DNA of 64,000 nucleotides from Verrucomicrobiota bacterium (GTDB lineage Bacteria > Verrucomicrobiota > Verrucomicrobiia > Verrucomicrobiales > Akkermansiaceae), in NCBI GenBank assembly GCA_004293445.1, contig RDYP01000012.1, positions 31,632 to 95,631 on the forward strand, written 5' to 3'. Each line of letters starts with the position of its first letter. Position 1 is the first letter of the stretch. The position numbers and the translations under genes were made by a program. Below the pieces are notes generated by a model. That model was not told where the DNA came from. It ran no database searches and worked only from the letters and a program-made list of their open reading frames with translations. Positions 39,401 to 46,402 of this stretch are shown here, piece after piece.

Positions 39401-40321
39401 GGGGCCGCGCTTCACAACGTACTGGTCAACGAAGATGGCGTGGCGTTGGTGCGTGAGGGCGAGCACTGGTTGTTCTATGTTCATCCCGCGCCCGAGGGCG
39501 ATCGGCCGGCGACGGTGCGTTTTGTCTATGCGATGCCAGCGGGTGAAGGAACGCTGCTTCAGGGGCCGAAACTCGATGTGCCGTTGGAGGACCTGAGTTG
39601 GCGGGTGATCCTGCCCGAAGGCTGGAGGCTTGCGGACCATCGCGGTGACTTCGACTTGCAAGAAAAAGCGGCCGGCGGGGTTTTCGAGGAATACAGCAGC
39701 TTTGTCTCCAGCAAGCGGGCCGCGGGCAAGCAGGAGGCGGTGGCATTGCTTGATCAGGCGAATGCTTGGATGCGTGCTGGCGAGCAGGACAAGGCGGGCC
39801 AAGCGCTGAGCAAGGCGGCTCGCAACGGCTTGCTCGATGAGGCATCGAACGAGGACGCGCGGGTGCAGTTGCGCAACCTCAAGACTCAGCAGGCGACCTT
39901 GGCGCTCAACACGCGGCGGCAGCGGCTTTATCTCGACAATAAGGCAGACGTGGCTGCCGACAATGCACAGCTCGAGCAGGCGGCGCAGGAAAATCCGCTG
40001 CTCCAGGGAAACTTGAACTTCGATCCCCAGCAGTTCGATCGTTTGTTGGAGGGCAACAGCGTCGACGAGAATGCGGCGATGAAAGAAATCGCCAATCGGA
40101 TCGTGAGCCAGCAGCTCGCCGCGGATCCCGCCCCGGCGGCGCTCGATGTGACGATGGTCGAGCGCGGGACCGTGCTGGATTTCAAACGTAGCGTGCAGGT
40201 CGATGGCGGTAAACCGATGCTCTTGAAGTTGGAGATCGAGCCACAGTTTCCCAAGGGTTGGGTCTTTGGCGGGATCATTGCACTGCTGGCGGGAGTGATC
40301 CTGAAGCGTAAACCAGCGTGA
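33434..40321 (+). CDS. Giant two-part envelope protein of unknown function
   Basis: The 2295-residue product shows no family I can name. Residues 50-63 (F-T-A-A-L-L-L-G-A-A-T-A-Q) are a signal-peptide core, but it is preceded by 49 residues partly encoded by REP palindromes; a TTG at 33575 is an alternative start. Residues 65-1070 are beta-rich and periplasmic. A membrane cluster follows (about 1073-1089, 1094-1115, 1149-1171, 1196-1230). At 1248-1268 a second signal-like segment (A-T-L-L-L-L-F-F-T-V-G-M-A-R-G-A) opens a second beta-rich half (1270-2200), then a glutamine/alanine-rich helical part (2100-2230) and a final membrane helix (about 2274-2291) with K-R-K-P-A. This looks like two secreted proteins fused. 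Cotranscription with the sigma/VWA pair is likely from spacing and orientation. Confidence 0.8.
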   Translation: MITPFVSKLAQAFGGSAILQIAHGSGVDGVGRVRCGKRIDRNTQLAKLRYFTAALLLGAATAQDKKIVLVEVDKEKPIPLFFSAETNTDITAGIGRVQGTITAKLRVHQGRPEMMSLGLTGTGDVTGVAGEGLKTWTVRLESDGKRFLDLKPLLPEDPKTETAKEFTVTITTLHADTKQAFDLLLPAPGSAVGFSSVISLSGDGDATATLMAIEGMQAMKSENGVDRFSGSGAGRLNVKVDLKGAAPRPLELAAATLEGQVTAEESSVSFKLRGTVEVRHAGEAIELLEGVALSGAVAGEGWFARLKKKGEGYVHELVGEAVGSHPIELEFEAPLRLQGDWRGVDFKLHGGAVVPVRLDGLAEMVSFKTDHAVVPEKREGRWTGYLPATGAANLAWKSSRKEGEGALFFSSSEIAEMRVGAGLARRYSKIGLRVLQGKLDGLKIRVDGSGEILAVKGAQVLSWSIAETDGARLLDVRLSRPIDGNGEIEIEAQAALGTFPAKLNPPRFSPLGTLCHSGFLRVANDGAVRIEVGATTGMMQLSPGQFPWAKQDEQLRQAFVYRFPSADYGYEISADQVLPEVSVNELTIHELAETDRRIFTDLELDIREAPLREWSLEVPADFAVASVAGQGVADYSVASDAVDGKRVLKILFGQALIGRQLISIQLEKNLAAAAGDWVLPVLGHPAAKSARGHIGVLVAPGFRAVTGTSIGLAETPLDYFPKKLPGLQQAFRIRDGKWSATMKVEALGQSVQADVFHLYSLKEGAASGSVLVNYFVIGAPATEWRLRVPEALGNVEVTGQNVGRDWRREQDTLIIPLVRPLLGAGTLLVTFEQPMSAHGGELSPGEVRPLNVQSERGYIQVVSPLQVRYDISRSEGAVLKLDASELPAEYRLLTNAPTLAAWQYMAADVSIGMKIEWFEPGETVGQVVDFAKLASRISRDGQVVTDARFFVKTRGRSVLKLTLPPDSGLWEAKVDGETINAREDGREILVPLPAKADPNEPVEVILRYGMVAGKPSALSLVAPVLFAPTVIGEWIVSGDEGRRLIPRGAMQPVRPVLTETGTEWILSRARMAAPILLLFAAFGLLLKRMKATRLFGHLVIILAGVMSCLTAFRAVADRRVNLASLEYVMPVLAPGEAVTMEFGNVAPWQAMLSVPGVLLILVGFALLGMRFWTGKNGVFEASEARAKWRGVRSCQLPVALGSIGFGLLAQRMGAVPFFGLFGLILLLVHGFPGLSGLVGRRRASVTKAGATLLLLFFTVGMARGAEAILPAESMSQAWRIADGRVSGEISVESRAGVDQRVLLLKSPAVLTGFTGEGLRVLKAPYAGEAAYFLVATASGLKSGKATFEMPLAAPEKSWTLPSGPAALQKLKVDWNQEGWEFVSPQAAKITALKIEGGSGAELVLEPAHEIVLQARPLRRDVASEATQFFVETSDLYLPGPGVVGGRHSVSVRPSRGVVRELVLKVPEGFTVGEVENGPVGSWRFNPQTRELKVGIEPAQDQPFAFIIGTQRGTATLPIDLQLQAMLVKGAAGSVGLLGLAFGEEAQAEAVEAKGMIPVNLDDFDSKLLPVDREGRVQAVMHRAFRHSGVEASLNLKVAPVAAEIRGETKQTLSLGEDRMVLGVDLVASITRAGLFKLELEIPKGFEIESVTGPALAHWTESVDGANRLLNLHLNGRSIGDQAFALTLTSAAPGTEASWAVPRVLLRSAARQTGTLTVVPERGLQVRAVSRDNVSQLDPREAGLPRPGALAFKLLQADWSLALSIAKLDPWVTAQLLHEVALREGQTLSRVRIAYRIENAATKALRVRIPGLDESAAATLRASGPAVADFVPVAGEAGLWEIRFPRGVAGDTAVDIEFQQSADGRMTVTPLLPLDVRQSSYFVSLRTAGRLEISGLDLPRGWQKSDWGVVPEILRSAFSGHAPAGVFRVAEAEGPLAVNLKRHDLADALRLRVEQGTLTTLVSVDGAALTAVDLKVRVTEKGTLRLTLPEGAALHNVLVNEDGVALVREGEHWLFYVHPAPEGDRPATVRFVYAMPAGEGTLLQGPKLDVPLEDLSWRVILPEGWRLADHRGDFDLQEKAAGGVFEEYSSFVSSKRAAGKQEAVALLDQANAWMRAGEQDKAGQALSKAARNGLLDEASNEDARVQLRNLKTQQATLALNTRRQRLYLDNKADVAADNAQLEQAAQENPLLQGNLNFDPQQFDRLLEGNSVDENAAMKEIANRIVSQQLAADPAPAALDVTMVERGTVLDFKRSVQVDGGKPMLLKLEIEPQFPKGWVFGGIIALLAGVILKRKPA
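33477..33583. repeat. REP-iREP pair (BIME) inside the signal-peptide coding region
   Basis: REP b (33477-33499) is GTAG plus stem CGCGATTT/AAATTGCG (one G-T wobble) and loop TGC. REP c (33561-33583) is inverted: CGCAGCTT, loop GCA, AAGTTGCG and CTAC, with one wobble pair. Together they make a head-to-head BIME with a 61-base spacer. The spacer differs in sequence from the BIMEs at 40340 and 41213. Both palindromes are translated in frame in the giant protein's N-terminus. Confidence 0.75.
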
Positions 40322-40339
40322 GTGGATTCGCGGAGCGGA

Positions 40340-40512
40340 GTAGCACAACTTTTCAAGTTGTGTGTGGGGTGCAGCGTGGATTCGGGGGTGGGTTTGAAGG
40401 GGTGTTTTAGGCTGTCGGTGACGGGGGTGAAGCTTTGCTGCCGCGTGGGGCGGAGACGGGAGAGCGGGTTTTGCAGGACGCCAGAAGCACGCAACTTGCA
40501 AAGTTGCGCTAC
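40340..40512. repeat. BIME copy 1 (REP-spacer-iREP)
   Basis: REP at 40340-40362: GTAG, stem CACAACTT/AAGTTGTG, loop TTC. Inverted REP at 40490-40512: stem CGCAACTT/AAGTTGCG, loop GCA, then CTAC. A 99-base internal stretch (40372-40470) is identical to 41242-41340 in the second copy. The right palindrome contains the stop codon of the transposase (TAG at 40509-40511 on the minus strand). Confidence 0.85.
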
Positions 40513-41153
40513 TTCAGTGTGCCGCTGCCGAGGCGGTATGCGCCGGTGCGGAGACGGGCCTTTTCTGGGTTTTGGAAGATGTAGCGACGGAAGCCTTCGA
40601 GCGATCCTGCGTCCCGCACGAGATGGTCGAAGCTTTCGTGCTGCCAGACACTGCCTTCGCTACCGGTGCGCTTGTTGATTTCCCGCGAAGCGTGGCGCTT
40701 CCACGATCCGGTGATGCTGCCAATCGTATGCCCAGGGGCCGGAGCGAGAAGGACATGGACGTGATTCGGCATGATCACGTAATCGCCGAGTTGATAGCGC
40801 TGGTCGTCGAAATGGAGCAGGGCGTTTTCGACGATGGCAGAGTGCGCTGGATCGCGCAGGAGACAGGAGCCGTGGCCGGTGTCGAGCAGTTCGTGGAACT
40901 GCTTGCCGAAGCGCCGCAGGTAGTCGCGGCGGTCGGGCTCGGTCAGTTGCGAGAGGATGTCGAAGAGCTCGCCGGAAGCGGAGGGGAGGCGGTGGAGAAG
41001 CCAGATGCGGCGTTCGTTGTCCCAAGCTTTGAGGGCTTTGGCTGGGATGGAGTCACCGAGGCGAAAGGTCACAAAGGAGATTGCATCGGCCTGCTGCCAG
41101 TGGGGGAGGTTACGGCGGTGGTGGGAGATGTTCTTTTCGGGGTCGTAGAACAT
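40509..41153 (-). CDS. REP-associated tyrosine transposase (RAYT, Y1/HUH family)
   Basis: The ATG at 41153 (MFYDPEKNISHHRRNLPHW) gives 214 residues. The HUH metal site is in V-I-M-P-N-H-V-H-V-L-L (H-x-H pattern), and the catalytic tyrosine candidate is in F-R-R-Y-I-F-Q-N-P. W-Q-H-E-S-F-D-H-L-V-R and K-R-H-A-S-R-E-I-N are also typical of RAYTs. The frame stays open upstream to a GTG inside the flanking REP (41219), which I reject because the first 22 residues come from REP sequence. The protein would bind and cleave GTAG-tagged REP hairpins as single strands. The stop codon lies in the REP. Confidence 0.9.
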   Translation of the reverse strand: MFYDPEKNISHHRRNLPHWQQADAISFVTFRLGDSIPAKALKAWDNERRIWLLHRLPSASGELFDILSQLTEPDRRDYLRRFGKQFHELLDTGHGSCLLRDPAHSAIVENALLHFDDQRYQLGDYVIMPNHVHVLLAPAPGHTIGSITGSWKRHASREINKRTGSEGSVWQHESFDHLVRDAGSLEGFRRYIFQNPEKARLRTGAYRLGSGTLK

Positions 41154-41212
41154 CGGGGGAAGCTCGGTCAGGGTGTTTGTGGAGGCCGAAAGGGAGGAGG
41201 TGGCGGAGCGAA

Positions 41213-41383
41213 GTAGCACAACTTTTCAAGTTGTGTGGGGACAGCGTGGATTCGGGGGTGGGTTTGAAGGGGTGTTTTAGGCTGTCGGTGACGGGGGTGA
41301 AGCTTTGCTGCCGCGTGGGGCGGAGACGGGAGAGCGGGTTGCGTTGGAACGCCAGAAGCACGCAACTTGCAAAGTTGCGCTAC
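41213..41383. repeat. BIME copy 2 (REP-spacer-iREP)
   Basis: REP at 41213-41235: GTAG, stem CACAACTT/AAGTTGTG, loop TTC. Inverted REP at 41361-41383: stem CGCAACTT/AAGTTGCG, loop GCA, CTAC. It ends five bases before the pheT stop codon (41388-41390, minus). Copy 1 and copy 2 differ only by small changes just inside the first palindrome and just before the second. Confidence 0.85.
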
Positions 41384-41387
41384 TTCC

Positions 41388-43766
41388 TTACCGCTGAGTT
41401 ACCGGCAAGCCGTTTGTTAGGGCGGCGAGGAGGGCCTTGTGGGCGGTGTCGATTTCGTCGGTCTTGAGAGTTCTGTCTGCAGCTCGATAGTGCAGGCGGT
41501 AGGCGATAGATTTGCGGTCGGCGGCGAGCTTTTGGCCGCTGGGGTCGCGGAAGACGTCGAAGCATTCGAATCCGACGAGGAGAGGTTCCTTAACCTTGGC
41601 GAGGATCCTTTCGATTTCGGCGTTTGCGAGGGATGCAGGGGCTTCAAGAGCGATATCCCGTGACGAGGCAGGGAACTGGGGGAGCTCCTCGATGGCTCCG
41701 CCGCCGGCACTGAACTTGCGAAGTTTCGAGAGGTCGAGCTCGGCAACGAAGATCGGCTGTGAGGCATCGAGCTCGCGCTGGCGGGATGGGAGGATCATCG
41801 CGAAGCTGCCGAGGTTCTGTCCGTCGGCTTGAATGTCGGCGGCGAGGGCGAAACCTTCGCGGGCGCGCGGGACGAGTTGCAGAGAAGCGGTCGGGACCAG
41901 CGCTGCCACCACGGCTTTCAGGTCGTAGAGATCGGCGGTGGCGTCCGGGCGGGCCCAGCCGGAGGGGAGTGCATCGCCCGAGAGCAGGATGCCGAGCGAA
42001 TCGGACTCGAGGTCCTTCGCCTTGCCGCCGCCGGCATTGCGGAAGACTCGGCCGAGCTCGAACAGGCGCAGGGCTTTCGCTCCTTGGCGGATGTTCCGGG
42101 CGGCGGAGGCGATCAGGCCGGGGATCAGGCTGGGTCGCATCACGGCGTGATCCTCGCTGAGCGGCAGGCTGACGCGGATGCTATCGCCGGGCAGCAGTGG
42201 CTTGAGGGGGAGGGCGTCGGCGAGCTGGGCGTCAGCGATCAGCTTGATGGTTTGGCACTCGTGGAAACCGAGGCCAGCGAGGCGTTCCCGGATCCGCATA
42301 TCGGCGTCGTAAGCGGCATCGACCGGGCTCGACGGGACGAAGGTTCCGCGGAGTCGCGAAGGGATGGCATCGAGGCCTTTCACGCGGACGATTTCCTCGA
42401 CGAGATCGATGTGGCGCTGGAGATCGGCGCGGAAGGCGGGGACGATCCAAGTGTTGTCGGCGTTGCTGGCGAGGCCGAGGCGGGTGAGAATGGTGGCGGC
42501 TTCGTCGTAGGAAACGCTGCCGCCGGTGAGTTGGTCGAGTTTTGCGAGGTCGAGTGCGACCTTGCCGGTCAGCGATGGGATACCGCCAGCCATCATCGTC
42601 GCGGCTTCGGCGGTGCCACCTGCGATTTCGAGGATCAGCTTGATCGCCAGAGCGGAGCCGGCGAGGACGCCTTCGGGATTGATCCCGCGCTCGAAGCGGT
42701 AGGAAGAGTCTGACGAAAGCGTGGTGCGGCGCGAGGTGCGGCGGATGCGCGATGGAGTGAAGTACGCCGATTCCAGTAGGATGTCGGTGGTGGATTCCGT
42801 CACGCCGCTGTTCGCGCCGCCCATCACGCCGCCGAGGGCGAGGGCTTGGCCGGCTTCGTCGGAAATCACACAGTCTTCGACGAGGAGTCCGTAAACTTGG
42901 CCGTCGAGGGCGAGGAATTCCTCGTTATCCCTTGCGGTGCGGATCACCAGCGCGCCACTGACCTTTGCGGCATCGAAGGCGTGGAGTGGCTGGCCGATCT
43001 CGTGGAGCACGAAGTTGGTGATGTCGACGACGTTGTTGATCGGGCGCAGGCCGATCGATTCGAGCCGTTCTTTCAGCCAAGCCGGGCTTTCGCCGATGGT
43101 AACGCCGGAAATGCGCACGGCGGTGTAGAAAGGGCAGGCTTCCGGGGCATCGAGGCGGACGCCCTCCGCGCTGAATCCGTCGCGATGCGGGATCTCGAGC
43201 GAGGCCAGCGGGACTTCGAGCAAGGTCGCCATTTCGCGGGCCATTCCGTAGTGGCTGAGAAGGTCGGGGCGGTTCGGCGTGACCTCGACTTCGAGCAGCA
43301 CGTCGTTGTCGAAGAGTTCCTTGACCGGCTTGCCGATGGGCGAGTCGGTGGGGAGGATCATCAGGCCGTCGACGGCGTCGATCAGGCCGATCTCGGAGGC
43401 CGAGGCGAGCATGCCCTTCGATTCCACGCCACGCATCTTGGTTTCGCCGATGGTGAAGCCGCCGGGCAAGGTTGCGCCGGGCAGGCAGCAGGGGACCTTG
43501 TCGCCGATCTGATAGTTCTTCGCACCGCAGACGATCTGGCGGAGTTGTCCTTCGCCGGCATCGACCTGGGTCACCTTGAGCTTGTCGGCGTCCGGGTGCT
43601 GGACGGCCTCCATGATCTGAGCGACGACGATTTTGTCGGATGCGATGCCCTTCACTTCGATGCCTTCGACCTCCACGCCGGCGAAAGTGAGGAGTTTGTC
43701 GAGTTCCTCGGGCGATTTGCCTTTGAGGTCAACGTGCGTGGCGAGCCAGTTGAGGGAGACGTTCAT
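41388..43766 (-). CDS. pheT: Phenylalanine-tRNA ligase beta subunit
   Basis: The ATG at 43766 (MNVSLNWLATHVDL) gives 792 residues, standard for bacterial PheT. The tRNA-binding EMAP-like OB domain lies at about 40-150 (V-A-Q-I-M-E-A-V-Q-H-P-D-A-D-K-L-K-V). The B3/B4 editing domain is at about 205-400, the B5 domain at about 405-475 and the C-terminal anticodon-binding FDX-ACB domain at about 700-792. It is downstream of pheS with a 123-base gap. The longer reading frame upstream (to 43853) is not conserved in the family. A BIME abuts its 3' end. Confidence 0.96.
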   Translation of the reverse strand: MNVSLNWLATHVDLKGKSPEELDKLLTFAGVEVEGIEVKGIASDKIVVAQIMEAVQHPDADKLKVTQVDAGEGQLRQIVCGAKNYQIGDKVPCCLPGATLPGGFTIGETKMRGVESKGMLASASEIGLIDAVDGLMILPTDSPIGKPVKELFDNDVLLEVEVTPNRPDLLSHYGMAREMATLLEVPLASLEIPHRDGFSAEGVRLDAPEACPFYTAVRISGVTIGESPAWLKERLESIGLRPINNVVDITNFVLHEIGQPLHAFDAAKVSGALVIRTARDNEEFLALDGQVYGLLVEDCVISDEAGQALALGGVMGGANSGVTESTTDILLESAYFTPSRIRRTSRRTTLSSDSSYRFERGINPEGVLAGSALAIKLILEIAGGTAEAATMMAGGIPSLTGKVALDLAKLDQLTGGSVSYDEAATILTRLGLASNADNTWIVPAFRADLQRHIDLVEEIVRVKGLDAIPSRLRGTFVPSSPVDAAYDADMRIRERLAGLGFHECQTIKLIADAQLADALPLKPLLPGDSIRVSLPLSEDHAVMRPSLIPGLIASAARNIRQGAKALRLFELGRVFRNAGGGKAKDLESDSLGILLSGDALPSGWARPDATADLYDLKAVVAALVPTASLQLVPRAREGFALAADIQADGQNLGSFAMILPSRQRELDASQPIFVAELDLSKLRKFSAGGGAIEELPQFPASSRDIALEAPASLANAEIERILAKVKEPLLVGFECFDVFRDPSGQKLAADRKSIAYRLHYRAADRTLKTDEIDTAHKALLAALTNGLPVTQR

Positions 43767-43889
43767 GGATGCGAAGAAGTGATGGGTAAAATGAGGAGAT
43801 GAAACGATGGAGTGAAGATGGCGAGCGGTGGGGTGGCGTCGGACTTTCCCCAATCAACCCAATGACTCGATTCACCCGTTCACCGGGTT

Positions 43890-44906
43890 TTAAGCAAACT
43901 GCTTGAGGAAGCGGGCGTCGTTTTCGATCAGAAGGCGGATGTCTTTGATGCCCCAGCGGATCATGGCGAGGCGGTCGAGGCCCATGCCGAAGGCGAAGCC
44001 GGTGACCTTTTCGGGATCATAGGCTCCATCTTTGCGGGAGGCGCTGATGGCAGCGAACACGGCGGGGTCGACCATGCCGCAGCCTGCGACTTCGATCCAG
44101 CGCGGTGCTTGGCCCTTGGCGTGAAGCTTCACGTCGATCTCGAAGCTGGGTTCCGTGAAGGGGAAGAAGTGAGGGCGGAATCGGACCTCGGTGCCGGAGC
44201 CGAACATCTCCTGGAAGAAGTATTCCAGCGTGCCCTTGAGGTCGCCTAGCGAAACGTCGGTATCGATGTAGAGGCCCTCGAGCTGGTTGAAGACCGAGAG
44301 GTGGGTCGCGTCGATTTCGTCGCGACGGTAGGCGGAGCCCGGCGCGATGATGCGCACCGGTGGGGCTTGGCTTTCCATGCTGCGGACCTGGACGGACGAA
44401 GTGTGGGTTCGCAGCAGCTTGCCGGAGTCGAAGTAGAAAGTATCCTTCTCGTTCCGCGCCGGGTGGTCGGCGGGGGTGTTGAGGGCGTCGAAGCAATGGA
44501 ATTCGTCTTCGATTTCCGGTCCTTCGGCGAGGGCGAATCCCATGCGACGGAGGATATTGATGGCCTGATGGCGAATCAGGGTGAGGGGGTGGAGGGAGCC
44601 GTGGTGGAGAGCGCGTGATGGGAGTGTGCTGTCGATGCCTTCGAGTGCCTGCTTGTCGGCGATGTCCTGCAGTGCGAGCTGTTTCGCTTCGAGTGCTTCG
44701 GTGATCGCCGTGCGGGCGCTGTTGAGAAGTGCGCCGATGCTCGCTTTTTCCTCTTTCGGGATGTCACGCATGCCGGAGGAGATCTCGGTGAGCGTGCCTT
44801 TTTTGCCGAGAACGACCACGCGGGCATCGTCCAGCGCGCGGGTGTCTGCAGCTTGGGCGATTCGGGACAAGGCCTCGTTTTGAATGGCTTCGATCTGATC
44901 CTTCAT
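43890..44906 (-). CDS. pheS: Phenylalanine-tRNA ligase alpha subunit
   Basis: The 338-residue protein has the N-terminal coiled-coil arm (1-85) and the class II catalytic core. Motif 2 is around F-R-P-H-F-F-P-F-T-E-P-S-F-E-I-D, motif 3 is G-F-A-F-G-M-G-L-D-R-L-A-M, and H-P-L-T-L-I-R-H-Q is the usual motif 1 region. It charges tRNA-Phe together with PheT. The order is pheS-pheT, leftward; no RNA leader is obvious in the 155 bases upstream. Confidence 0.97.
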   Translation of the reverse strand: MKDQIEAIQNEALSRIAQAADTRALDDARVVVLGKKGTLTEISSGMRDIPKEEKASIGALLNSARTAITEALEAKQLALQDIADKQALEGIDSTLPSRALHHGSLHPLTLIRHQAINILRRMGFALAEGPEIEDEFHCFDALNTPADHPARNEKDTFYFDSGKLLRTHTSSVQVRSMESQAPPVRIIAPGSAYRRDEIDATHLSVFNQLEGLYIDTDVSLGDLKGTLEYFFQEMFGSGTEVRFRPHFFPFTEPSFEIDVKLHAKGQAPRWIEVAGCGMVDPAVFAAISASRKDGAYDPEKVTGFAFGMGLDRLAMIRWGIKDIRLLIENDARFLKQFA

Positions 44907-45061
44907 GGGAAAGCAAGGCGCGGGAAATAGCCCAGCGCTCGTGTGGAGTCAAAGGCTTGTCCGGTGGGGGGAGGTGAAAAATCGGGCGGCGGGTCGTGGG
45001 CCCGTGCTTCCCTTGCTCTCGTCTTGCCATCCGGTGTCGGTCGGGGCTGAATTCGCCGCGC

Positions 45062-45922
45062 ATGGCTCGCTCTGGATTGATCCTCAAATTGAGTTGCCCC
45101 GATCAGGCGGGCATCGTCGCGAAAATCGCGAGTTACGTCGCTGGGCACGGAGGCAACTTGGTCGAGTTTGCGCAGTTCACCGATAAGCTTTCACTGCGCT
45201 TTTTCGCCAGGCTGGAAATTGAGACCGATGATTTGGACGTGGATCCTGAGGATTTCATCGAGGGTTTTGGCACGCTGGGACGTTCGATGAGGGCGGACTG
45301 GCATTTCCGCCGATTGCCTTACAAGATGAAGACCGCGGTGCTGGTCACAAAGACCGACCACTGCCTGAATGAAATCCTGTGGCGTGCAGAAATCGGGGAG
45401 ATGCCGGTGGAGATCACCAGCATCATCGGGAATCGCGACAGTTGCCGCGGGATTGCGGAGCGGGCTGGGATTCCATTCCATCTGATCGACATGGATGGCG
45501 GGAAGAAGGATGAGGGATTCGCGCAAATCCGCGGGATCTTGGCGGCGGAGAGGGTCGAGTTGGCCGTGCTGGCTCGTTTCATGCAGATCATTCCGGACGA
45601 CTTCTGTCGCGACTTCGCGGGGCGCTTGATCAATATCCACCACAGTTTTTTGCCGGCCTTCATCGGTGCAAATCCCTATCGTCAGGCCTACGAGCGTGGG
45701 GTGAAATTGATCGGGGCGACCTGTCACTATGTCACCGCCGACCTCGACGCCGGGCCGATCATCGAGCAGGAAGTCGAGCGCGTGCAGCATTTCCACGCGC
45801 CGCATGACCTTGCTCGGCTGGGCCGGAGCTGTGAGAGGATTGCCCTGGCGAAGGGGATTCGTTATCACGTGCACGATCGAACGATCATTGACGGATCGCG
45901 GGCGATCGTGTTCCCGGATTGA
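45062..45922 (+). CDS. purU: Formyltetrahydrofolate deformylase
   Basis: The ATG at 45062 (MARSGLILKLSCPDQ) gives 286 residues. Residues 1-80 form an ACT domain (L-S-C-P-D-Q-A-G-I-V-A-K-I-A), and 95-286 are the formyltransferase-like hydrolase domain with I-N-I-H-H-S-F-L-P-A-F and H-Y-V-T-A-D-L-D-A-G-P-I-I, holding the conserved Asn, His and Asp. It releases formate from 10-formyl-THF to balance one-carbon pools. The product ends three bases before the convergent gene at 45926. Confidence 0.95.
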   Translation: MARSGLILKLSCPDQAGIVAKIASYVAGHGGNLVEFAQFTDKLSLRFFARLEIETDDLDVDPEDFIEGFGTLGRSMRADWHFRRLPYKMKTAVLVTKTDHCLNEILWRAEIGEMPVEITSIIGNRDSCRGIAERAGIPFHLIDMDGGKKDEGFAQIRGILAAERVELAVLARFMQIIPDDFCRDFAGRLINIHHSFLPAFIGANPYRQAYERGVKLIGATCHYVTADLDAGPIIEQEVERVQHFHAPHDLARLGRSCERIALAKGIRYHVHDRTIIDGSRAIVFPD

Positions 45923-45925
45923 TTT

Positions 45926-46306
45926 TCAGCCGCTGAGGCTCCAGAGCATGGCTGCAATCAGCGGGAGGAGAAAGGCGGCCAAAGCCACTCGGCTGCGAAA
46001 GACGGATTTTCGGTAGGCAGTGTGGAGTTGGAGGATTTCCGGATCGTCCTCTGGCCAAGGGAGAGGATTGGTCGCGAGAGTCGTGGAGAAGTCGGCGCGT
46101 GCCATGGAGGATTGGAATGGCTGCTCGCGGTGGGGAATCCAGAAGAAGCCTGCGGGTTTGCGGTAGCGTTCCCAGACTTCGGGGCGCTTGGCGACGATGG
46201 CGCGGAGCAGGCGGTCGTAGGCGAAGATGCGGAGGAGCGAAATCAGCGCGGCGGTGGCGGCGGCGGTGAAGAATGCGAGTGCGACGGGGTGGGGAGCGTC
46301 GATCAT
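45926..46306 (-). CDS. Hypothetical two-helix membrane protein
   Basis: I do not recognise a family. The 126-residue protein has membrane helices at about 7-25 and 106-123 and a hydrophilic central loop (about 30-105) rich in arginine, tryptophan and proline (R-P-E-V-W-E-R-Y-R-K-P-A-G-F-F-W-I-P). It is the last gene of the leftward rpmI-rplT group but separated from rplT by a terminator. Function unknown. Confidence 0.6.
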   Translation of the reverse strand: MIDAPHPVALAFFTAAATAALISLLRIFAYDRLLRAIVAKRPEVWERYRKPAGFFWIPHREQPFQSSMARADFSTTLATNPLPWPEDDPEILQLHTAYRKSVFRSRVALAAFLLPLIAAMLWSLSG

Positions 46307-46339
46307 GGGTGAGCAGCGAAGCTGGAAAATGGTTCGCAG

Positions 46340-46380
46340 GAAAAAGAAAAACGCCGCGCGGCGTGGAGCCGGGCGGCGTT
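46340..46380 (-). terminator. Intrinsic terminator downstream of rplT
   Basis: AACGCCGC (46350-46357) pairs with GCGGCGTT (46373-46380) as an 8-bp stem, followed on the minus strand by a T-rich stretch (plus-strand AAAAAGAAAAA at 46341-46351). It follows the rplT stop codon by about 20 bases. Confidence 0.75.
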
Positions 46381-46402
46381 GTGGGGATCAGTTCGCTGGC
46401 TC

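Larger units (their letters stand above)
40340..41383. mobile_element. RAYT transposase gene flanked by two directly repeated BIMEs
   Basis: The block consists of a 173-bp BIME (40340-40512), the RAYT gene on the minus strand and a second BIME of 171 bp (41213-41383) in the same orientation. It lies exactly between the stop codon of the giant envelope protein (40321) and the stop codon of pheT (41388-41390). RAYTs are Y1 (HUH) transposases that act on REP sequences carrying a GTAG tag; both BIMEs have GTAG at the outer end of each palindrome. Confidence 0.75.

Noticed and set aside
41154..41219. GTG start giving 22 extra residues of the RAYT transposase
   Set aside because: The additional residues are translated from the flanking REP palindrome and spacer, and the family N-terminus fits the ATG at 41153.
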